A DNA stretch of 64,000 nucleotides from Eledone cirrhosa (taxonomy: Eukaryota > Mollusca > Cephalopoda > Octopoda > Eledonidae), in NCBI GenBank assembly GCA_964016885.1, contig OZ024745.1:49044042-49108041 (forward strand). Reading direction: 5' to 3'. The notes below the pieces were generated by a model. That model was not told the origin of the DNA. It did no database searches and saw only the letters and a list, made by a program, of their open reading frames with translations. The position numbers were made by a program, and so were the translations under genes. Shown piece by piece: positions 57,172 through 64,000 of the stretch; position 1 is the first letter of the stretch; each line of letters opens with the position of its first letter.

Positions 57172-57308
57172 ATAATTGTTTCTACTATTGGCACAAGGCC
57201 AGCAATTACCCAGTACATTACTGGCACTTTATTTTATCGACCCCGTAAGGATGAAAGGCAAAGTTAACCTTGGCGGGATTTGAACTCAGAATGGCGTCAA
57301 AGCATGTG
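57172..57308 (-). mobile_element. 5'-truncated SINE
   Basis: Minus-strand main SINE from the AATTGTTTCTAC end through CGACCCCGTAAGGATG to GATTTGAACTCAGAATGG, lacking most of the head. Confidence 0.8.
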
Positions 57309-57938
57309 CTTGATAAAAACATGTATGTTTAATTTGAAGGATTCTCATAGCAGAGGAATACTGAGGAAGACATAGGAAGAAGTGAAGGTGGCAGATCTCA
57401 GACTTTTGGAACATACATGCAAGGCTTTTAAGAGAAATTTTGCAGGATAGAGCAAAGCTTCTTTTTGACTCAGTGGAGGATAGTCCTTTCAAAATTCAAA
57501 GATGCTGAATTTTTTTTTCTTGAGCGGTATGTCAGATGTTCACATAGCCCTCCTTGTCTCTATATGTCCCAGCCTTATTTACTAGTTAAATCCACCTCTT
57601 ATAGACACTACTTACACTGATATGGTATTATGCAGCCCTGTCTAGCCCATGCCAGTATCCACAATTGGATGGAACATCAAAATGATAATGCTGGTGTTTC
57701 ATGTTTAGCCATAATTTTATATCTTTTATATTTTTCTCATAATTTACATTGTAATTTCTATATATCAAGACTTCTGGTGCTAAGGGGATCTGGAGGCTTA
57801 AGCCCCTCCAATAATTTGTTTCAATATAATTGTGCTTTGGTTTTTTCTACACTGATTTCCTATTGATTCTAAATATGTTAGTATAATCATGTTTTTAATT
57901 TCTTCCTTAGACTTGTATTGGTGATAAAATGTGTGAGC

Positions 57939-57972
<34 letters not shown>

Positions 57973-58135
57973 CTCTACTTTTGGCACGAGGCCAGCAATT
58001 ACCTAGTGCATTACTGGTACTTTATTTTATCAACCCTGTAAGAATGAAAGGCAAAGTTAACCTCGACCGTAAAGGGACGTAACTATGCTGGAAAGCATGG
58101 CGTCCGACCCTCTACTGATATTGCCAATTCACCGC
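57939..58135 (-). mobile_element. (AAT)n tract and minus-strand SINE
   Basis: (AAT)n at 57939-57971 abuts the SINE 3' end (CTCTACTTTTGGCACGAG). The head ends GATATTGCCAATTCACCGC. About 20 bp around the box B region are deleted. Confidence 0.8.
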
Positions 58136-58232
58136 AATAATAATAACAATACACATGTACAGTATATATACTTAAACTCCACCCCCAATCCCCAAAGTAA
58201 CAGAAACTTTGTATATTATTTGTCACTTAAAT

Positions 58233-58435
58233 GGTGGTGGATTGGTAGAGTCATTAGAGCATCAGACAAATGCTTAGCGGTATTTATTCTGGCTCTTTAC
58301 TTTCTGAGTTCAAATTCCACAGAGGTCAACTTTGCCTTTCATCCTTCTGAGATTGATAGAATAAAGACCCAGTTAAGTACTGTGTTTGATATATTTGATT
58401 TCCCCTTTCCTTAACTTGCTGGCCTTGTGCCAGTT
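58233..58435 (+). mobile_element. Old-subfamily SINE
   Basis: GGTGGTGGATTGGTAGAGTC, GAGTTCAAATTCCACAGAGG, GATTGATAGAATAAAG, GCTGGCCTTGTGCC. It ends 63 bp before exon 20 and faces the minus-strand SINE to its left. Confidence 0.75.
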
Positions 58436-58498
58436 CTCACTTAAATCATGTAAAATGACTATTTTATTTGTTTTTTTATTTATTTTCTTTATTTAAAG

Positions 58499-58699
58499 GA
58501 ATGGCAGTGGCATGTTGGATCACTAGGAATATTTTTAGCATGGATTGACTTGGTGCTCTACGTACAGAAAGTACCTCGTTTTGGTATCTATGTTGTTATG
58601 TTTACAGATATTCTGTATACATTTATACAGTTTGCTGTTGTCTTTGCACTCTTCATTGTTGCATTTGCATTTGGATTTTTTGCCTTGTTGCGTCAACGA
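58499..58699 (+). CDS. TRPA exon 20: S4, linker and S5
   Basis: Residues 877-943. Acceptor TTATTTAAAG, donor GTAAGT, phase 0/0. LGIFLAWIDLVLYVQKVPRF is S4 into the linker. YTFIQFAVVFALFIVAFAFG is S5. It ends FFALLRQR. The LxYLQ/VQK...RFGIYVVM pattern is shared with TRPA1. Confidence 0.95.
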
Positions 58700-59084
58700 G
58701 TAAGTCTAGTAATTTTTCACTTTACATCTTTTGTTTATACATTCAATCACCTGACCTATACATTTTGTCTTCATTGACATTTGTATCATAAATTCATTGC
58801 AGTACAGTAAATAATTAATCTCTAATTTCACTGCATGGTGACTACCTAATGTGGCAATATATTGTTGGTAAATTCTGAATTCAAATTCAATTTATGGATA
58901 TGTATATATGTAAATCCAACCATAAACAGTCGATTGACCTCATTTGCTTAATGAGTGGATCTCGTCAAATCGGACTGAGGAAACAATATTTCCATTGATC
59001 TTTCTAATTGCTAATACTATCTACCAGTCACAAATCCAGGCAGAAGGAGCAATGTGAAATAAAGTATATTTCAATGTAAAGTTA

Positions 59085-61608
59085 TGTTGGTGCCACAACA
59101 TCCAGGCCGAAACAAATGAGACAGTGTAGGTGTCACGACAAAGAAACACACAGTCCACGCTGTAATGTGGCCGTGTAGGCAACACGGTAAAAACCTCCCA
59201 GCCCCACACTGTAAATGTGGTTGGTGTTAGGAAGGGCATCCAGCTGTAGAAAACCCGCCAGACAGTCCACGCTGTAATGTGGCCGTGTAGGCAACACGGT
59301 AAAAACCTCCCAGCCCCACACTGTAAATGTGGTTGGTGTTAGGAAGGGCATCCAGCTGTAGAAAACCCGCCAGACAGTCCACGCTGTAATGTGGCCGTGT
59401 AGGCAACACGGTAAAAACCTCCCAGCCCCACACTGTAAATGTGGTTGGTGTTAGGAAGGGCATCCAGCTGTAGAAAACCCGCCAGACAGTCCACGCTGTA
59501 ATGTGGCCGTGTAGGCAACACGGTAAAAACCTCCCAGCCCCACACTGTAAATGTGGTTGGTGTTAGGAAGGGCATCCAGCTGTAGAAAACCCGCCAGACA
59601 GTCCACGCTGTAATGTGGCCGTGTAGGCAACACGGTAAAAACCTCCCAGCCCCACACTGTAAATGTGGTTGGTGTTAGGAAGGGCATCCAGCTGTAGAAA
59701 ACCCGCCAGACAGTCCACGCTGTAATGTGGCCGTGTAGGCAACACGGTAAAAACCTCCCAGCCCCACACTGTAAATGTGGTTGGTGTTAGGAAGGGCATC
59801 CAGCTGTAGAAAACCCGCCAGACAGTCCACGCTGTAATGTGGCCGTGTAGGCAACACGGTAAAAACCTCCCAGCCCCACACTGTAAATGTCGTTGGTGTT
59901 AGGAAGGGCATCCAGCTGTAGAAAACCCGCCAGACAGTCCACGCTGTAATGTGGCCGTGTAGGCAACACGGTAAAAACCTCCCAGCCCCACACTGTAAAT
60001 GTGGTTGGTGTTAGGAAGTGCATCCAGCTGTAGAAAACCCGCCAGACAGTCCACGCTGTAATGTGGCCGTGTAGGCAACACGGTAAAAACCTCCCAGCCC
60101 CACACTGTAAATGTCGTTGGTGTTAGGAAGGGCATCCAGCTGTAGAAAACCCGCCAGACAGTCCACGCTGTAATGTGGCCGTGTAGGCAACACGGTAAAA
60201 ACCTCCCAGCCCCACACTGTAAATGTGGTTGGTGTTAGGAAGTGCATCCAGCTGTAGAAAACCCGCCAGACAGTCCACGCTGTAATGTGGCCGTGTAGGC
60301 AACACGGTAAAAACCTCCCAGCCCCACACTGTAAATGTGGTTGGTGTTAGGAAGGGCATCCAGCTGTAGAAAACCCGCCAGACAGTCCACGCTGTAATGT
60401 GGCCGTGTAGGCAACACGGTAAAAACCTCCCAGCCCCACACTGTAAATGTGGTTGGTGTTAGGAAGGGCATCCAGCTGTAGAAAACCCGCCAGACAGTCC
60501 ACGCTGTAATGTGGCCGTGTAGGCAACACGGTAAAAACCTCCCAGCCCCACACTGTAAATGTGGTTGGTGTTAGGAAGGGCATCCAGCTGTAGAAAACCC
60601 GCCAGACAGTCCACGCTGTAATGTGGCCGTGTAGGCAACACGGTAAAAACCTCCCAGCCCCACACTGTAAATGTGGTTGGTGTTAGGAAGGGCATCCAGC
60701 TGTAGAAAACCCGCCAGACAGTCCACGCTGTAATGTGGCCGTGTAGGCAACACGGTAAAAACCTCCCAGCCCCACACTGTAAATGTGGTTGGTGTTAGGA
60801 AGTGCATCCAGCTGTAGAAAACCCGCCAGACAGTCCACGCTGTAATGTGGCCGTGTAGGCAACACGGTAAAAACCTCCCAGCCCCACACTGTAAATGTGG
60901 TTGGTGTTAGGAAGGGCATCCAGCTGTAGAAAACCCGCCAGACAGTCCACGCTGTAATGTGGCCGTGTAGGCAACACGGTAAAAACCTCCCAGCCCCACA
61001 CTGTAAATGTGGTTGGTGTTAGGAAGTGCATCCAGCTGTAGAAAACCCGCCAGACAGTCCACGCTGTAATGTGGCCGTGTAGGCAACCCGGTAAAAACCT
61101 CCCAGCCCCACACTGTAAATGTGGTTGGTGTTAGGAAGTGCATCCAGCTGTAGAAAACCCGCCAGACAGTCCACGCTGTAATGTGGCCGTGTAGGCAACC
61201 CGGTAAAAACCTCCCAGCCCCACACTGTAAATGTGGTTGGTGTTAGGAAGTGCATCCAGCTGTAGAAAACCCGCCAGACAGTCCACGCTGTAATGTGGCC
61301 GTGTAGGCAACCCGGTAAAAACCTCCCAGCCCCACACTGTAAATGTGGTTGGTGTTAGGAAGTGCATCCAGCTGTAGAAAACCCGCCAGACAGTCCACGC
61401 TGTAATGTGGCCGTGTAGGCAACCCGGTAAAAACCTCCCAGCCCCACACTGTAAATGTGGTTGGTGTTAGGAAGTGCATCCAGCTGTAGAAAACCCGCCA
61501 GACAGTCCTATGCGAGCAAGACAATCACTCTTGCCTCAAGTGGGACTACCCCCGTCCAAACCCATGCAAGTGTGGAACACGGACGTTAAACGTTGATGAT
61601 GATGATGT
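59085..61608 (+). mobile_element. Family A LINE 3' UTR carrying a tandem array
   Basis: A 5'-truncated plus-strand LINE. Its UTR starts near CAATGTAAAGTTATGTTGGT. One stretch has been amplified (59151-61502), and the normal UTR end resumes at CAGTCCTATGCGAGCAAG, finishing in (GAT)n at 61608. Confidence 0.88.
59151..61502 (+). repeat. 21 x 112-bp tandem array
   Basis: CAGTCCACGCTGTAATGTGG recurs exactly every 112 bp from 59151, and the unit ends ...AAAACCCGCCAGA. 61503 minus 59151 is 2352, exactly 21 units. Differences between units are limited to three sites: CAACACGG/CAACCCGG, AATGTGG/AATGTCG and AAGGGCATCC/AAGTGCATCC. Units are otherwise identical by eye. The ladder of 78-codon minus-strand open frames is a product of the repetition. 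Confidence 0.95.
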
Positions 61609-61611
61609 TCA

Positions 61612-61680
61612 AGGAATTTGATTCACAACCTCACAATTGCGAATCCAATTCTCTAACCACTCAGTCATGTGCCTCACTGG
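61612..61680 (-). mobile_element. SINE head fragment
   Basis: GATTCACAACCTCACAATTG and CTAACCACTCAGTCATGTGCC, the reverse complement of the chimera-type tRNA-like head, right after the LINE tail. Confidence 0.55.
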
Positions 61681-62302
61681 TCAACCAAGCCAGCATGAAC
61701 AGTAGATGCAGATGGTAGTGGCAGTAGTGATGGTGGTGAAAGAATACAAAATAAGGAGGTTGATACTCTTTTACCACAATCTGTAGACATGTTGGGGTAC
61801 CATATCACTGTTGCTAATCTATTCTTCCCTTCTGGCTTATCATCATCATCATCATCATCTTCGCCATCACTTTACACCCCCCATTCCATTCATGTGCTAC
61901 ACTCTCCACTATCACTCCTAGGATCACTGCCTCATTCCTCTTAAATTCTAACACCCACACAACTCATCCGGGATCACATTGGCCCTAAAATTCTGATACA
62001 CCAGTCATAAACCCTTAGTAGCTGTTACCTTCCCCCCCCCCCCCATACTCATTACCCTGTAAAATCTCATCACCCTATTGAACTTGTCATATGCCTATGA
62101 CAGCATACTCATCATGTCTCTCTTGTGATGAATGAGTGAATTTGATACTACTGCCCTTATTTGGATTTCTTGCCCTGCTGTAGGCATATCTGATATCTTA
62201 GATAATAGAATATCCTGGAGCTTAATTCTCTGGAACTGTTTGATAATTTCTACAAGTCATTTTCTTTTTAATATTAAATTTACATTTTTCCTTTCTTTTC
62301 AG
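61681..62302. other. Intron 20, right part
   Basis: A C-run near 62033-62044 and (ATC)n at 61839-61860. No exon apart from the microexon that follows. Confidence 0.4.
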
Positions 62303-62332
62303 ATAGCTCATAATAACAGCTCTATCAAATTT
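62303..62332 (+). CDS. TRPA exon 21: 30-nt microexon in the pore turret
   Basis: Residues 944-953, IAHNNSSIKF. Acceptor TTTCTTTTCAG and donor GTAAGT are both strong. It is phase 0 on both sides, so inclusion or skipping keeps the frame. The position is between S5 and the pore helix. It carries overlapping N-glycosylation sequons NNS and NSS. Its exon status is inferred from splice sites and phase, not from a transcript. Confidence 0.65.
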
Positions 62333-63554
62333 GTAAGTAGCTTTGTTTTAGTAATTAACCCCAATGATTTAATTTTTCCCACATACACATATACAACATT
62401 GCACCTTTACATAATCATACTCTCATAGATAGCTAGCCTTGGTATGTAAATCTCCCTTTTGATACCTAGTCATCTGAAACCCCTTCTCGTTCTTTAAAAC
62501 AAATTCTCCCATTTTAAAGTGTTTATATACATTATTCATTTACTGTTTAGCCAGGAATGAAAGAGAAGGGGCCATGATCCTTTTAAGGGCCTCTGAGACA
62601 GGAGAGAGGGAGGGAAAAAGTTATCATCAAGAAGACGGTATCATCTTGCTTGCCTCAGAGTTGATTCAGTTAAAGGTATCCAGCAGTCAAGTAGTGCTGT
62701 TAAACTAGGCAACAGATTAAGTCAACCATCCAAGTAGGCCATATAATAAAAAGAGCCAAAAGAAATATTGCAAGCTATCTTGCCTAACACTCAACAAATT
62801 CCACCACTATGAAAGACAAAGTTGACTTTGGTGAGATTTGAAATCAGAGCACAGAGAACTGGAACAAATACAATTATGCACAAATGACTGTCAATATATT
62901 TCCTTCTATCCTTCGATCATAATTTTATTTAAAACCTACATAATGACAGTTAGTTTACTAATGTTTCCAAATTCTTGATTATTTAAAACATCAATTAAAA
63001 TGTATAGGCAGTCAATATTATTGGAAATATGGTCACGAAATAGCCACATAGCAGTCGGTCTTACTTTGCAAGATATATATTTTTGATTCATACTACTAAA
63101 TGTTCAATATATTTGGATAACAAGATGATTTAATCTGTAAACAGAGAATGGATATTTCTTGCAAGAAGCATGTATTGTTGTTTAAAATATAGTTTTATTA
63201 TTAATTTATTAATAATTATATTTATAATGAAATACTTAGCCTATATTTTGAACATATTCAAGAATTTGGAGGAATTTCCTAAAATAACTCATGCTTTTAT
63301 TATAAAATGTACACAGCATCTGATTTTTCTTATGCCCAGTTTTCTTTCAACTCATCTGTATTTTTGTCAACATTACACATTTAAGAGGAATCAAATGTAG
63401 TGTGCAAGAGAAAATATTGTTCGGTTACAGACACATAATATGTATGGATCATCAACCAACACTATCATCATAATTCTCATCATCATATGTTTGTTTTTTT
63501 TTTTTTGTTTATCTATATTGTATGATTACTTTTAACAAATGGATTTTATTTCAG
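62333..63554. other. Intron 21 with old repeat fragments
   Basis: 62750-62880 (-) is an old SINE-like stretch. 63305-63400 (-) resembles the LINE C-terminal coding end (GCATCTGATTTTTCTTATGC, ACATTACACATTTAAG). Confidence 0.45.
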
Positions 63555-63731
63555 CAACAATTTAGTAATATTGGAAAATCTTTGATGAAAACATTTGTTA
63601 TGATGATTGGAGAAATTGAATTTGATGACATATTTTTCAATCCTGATGAGTCTTTACAATTTACTGTAACAACATATCTCATGTTTTTGGTATTTCTGAT
63701 ACTTGGATCGATCATTATTATGAATTTACTG
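63555..63731 (+). CDS. TRPA exon 22: pore helix, filter and S6
   Basis: Residues 954-1012. Acceptor TTTATTTCAG, donor GTGAGT, phase 0/0. SLMKTFVMMIGEIEFDDIFF contains the filter GEI, where vertebrate TRPA1 has GDI. TYLMFLVFLILGSIIIMNLL is S6, ending in the conserved MNLL. The gene continues beyond the window. Confidence 0.95.
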
Positions 63732-63763
63732 GTGAGTTTCTTATCATTATTATCTTCATCATA

Positions 63764-63956
63764 GGCAGTGGATTGGCAGTATCGATGGAGAGTCGGACGC
63801 CATGCTCTGCAGCAAAGAGTTACGGCCCTTTATAATCTGAGTTCAAATCCCGCCGAGGTTAACTTTGCCTTTCATCCTTATGGGGTCGATAAAATAAAGT
63901 ACCAGTAATACCCTGGGATAATTGCTGGCCTTGTGCCAAAAGTAGAAACAATTATT
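63764..63956 (+). mobile_element. tRNA-derived SINE close to a splice donor
   Basis: Full-length main SINE starting 32 bp after the exon 22 donor, flanked by TTATTAT.TTCATCATA on both sides. Confidence 0.88.
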
Positions 63957-64000
63957 ATTTTCATCATACCTGTTGTATCTCTATTTTCCATGCTTGCATG

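Larger units (their letters stand above)
16155..63731 (+). other. TRPA-subfamily cation channel gene (TRPA1-like), 3' end beyond window
   Basis: A gene-level entry. The 22 exons listed below join with consistent phases into 1012 codons from Met 16443. The order is about 16 ankyrin repeats (residues ~50-640), a pre-S1 linker with the KRWEEA and TYKYLDD landmarks (~628-690), S1 (~766-785), S2 (~818-836), S3 (~846-865), S4 (~884-899), S5 (~918-938), turret microexon (944-953), pore helix and filter MMIGEIEFDD (969-978) and S6 (~991-1012). Animal TRPA channels are tetrameric non-selective Ca2+-permeable plasma-membrane channels for chemical, thermal or mechanical stimuli. The exact TRPA subgroup is unsettled, because most electrophile-sensing cysteines of vertebrate TRPA1 are absent. 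The TRP-box and C-terminal coiled coil should follow right of the window. Confidence 0.9.

Noticed and set aside
59151..61502. CRISPR-like array
   Set aside because: Units are directly adjacent copies without unique spacers, in an animal intron, and derive from a LINE UTR.
59021..61524. Twenty-odd overlapping minus-strand open frames of ~78 codons, as if a repeated protein family
   Set aside because: They are the 112-bp LINE-UTR repeat read in a rotating frame (112 is not a multiple of 3). There is no codon bias or independent conservation.

Overview
This is animal nuclear DNA, almost certainly from a coleoid cephalopod and most probably an octopus. The grounds are AT-rich sequence, short exons in long introns with GT-AG borders, many tRNA-derived SINEs ending in a GTAGAAACAATTATT-type tail, and many LINE copies ending in (GAT)n. 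No bacterial, viral or organellar signal was seen. The species call is an inference.

Two protein-coding genes are supported, both on the + strand. The first is the 3' end of CEP290, a ciliary transition-zone protein: three in-frame exons at 2285-2375, 3181-3306 and 4524-4652, ending in a stop. The second is a TRPA-subfamily cation channel (TRPA1-like). It fills 16.2-63.7 kb in 22 phase-consistent exons and runs off the right edge inside or just after S6. The assembled coding sequence gives about 16 ankyrin repeats, a pre-S1 linker, S1-S5, a 30-nt microexon in the pore turret, the pore helix and filter, and S6. The first coding exon has no clear upstream ATG, and intron 1 is 17.1 kb long.

Most of the rest is repeats. 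1-0.56 kb is a LINE copy, followed by a 134-bp near-perfect palindrome. 6.7-7.7 kb holds nested LINEs. 10.2-15.5 kb (intergenic) holds decayed copies of two further LINE types, the last being GC-rich and just 5' of the channel gene. Intron 1 carries LINE copies, a family with internal ~170-bp repeats (23.4-24.4 kb), MITEs, SINE/LINE chimeras, and a LINE with a 464-codon open frame on the opposite strand (32.0-33.4 kb). The later introns carry SINEs, a LINE with a 5' inversion, a polypyrimidine tract, and a 21 x 112-bp tandem array grown from one stretch of a LINE 3' UTR (59.15-61.50 kb).

The parts worth most attention are the 112-bp array, the palindromic repeat family whose two copies differ in both arms together, the pore-turret microexon with two N-glycosylation sequons, the loss of most electrophile-sensing cysteine positions in the channel, and SINEs that share their 3' end with the local LINE. 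All residue numbers for the channel count from the Met codon at 16443.
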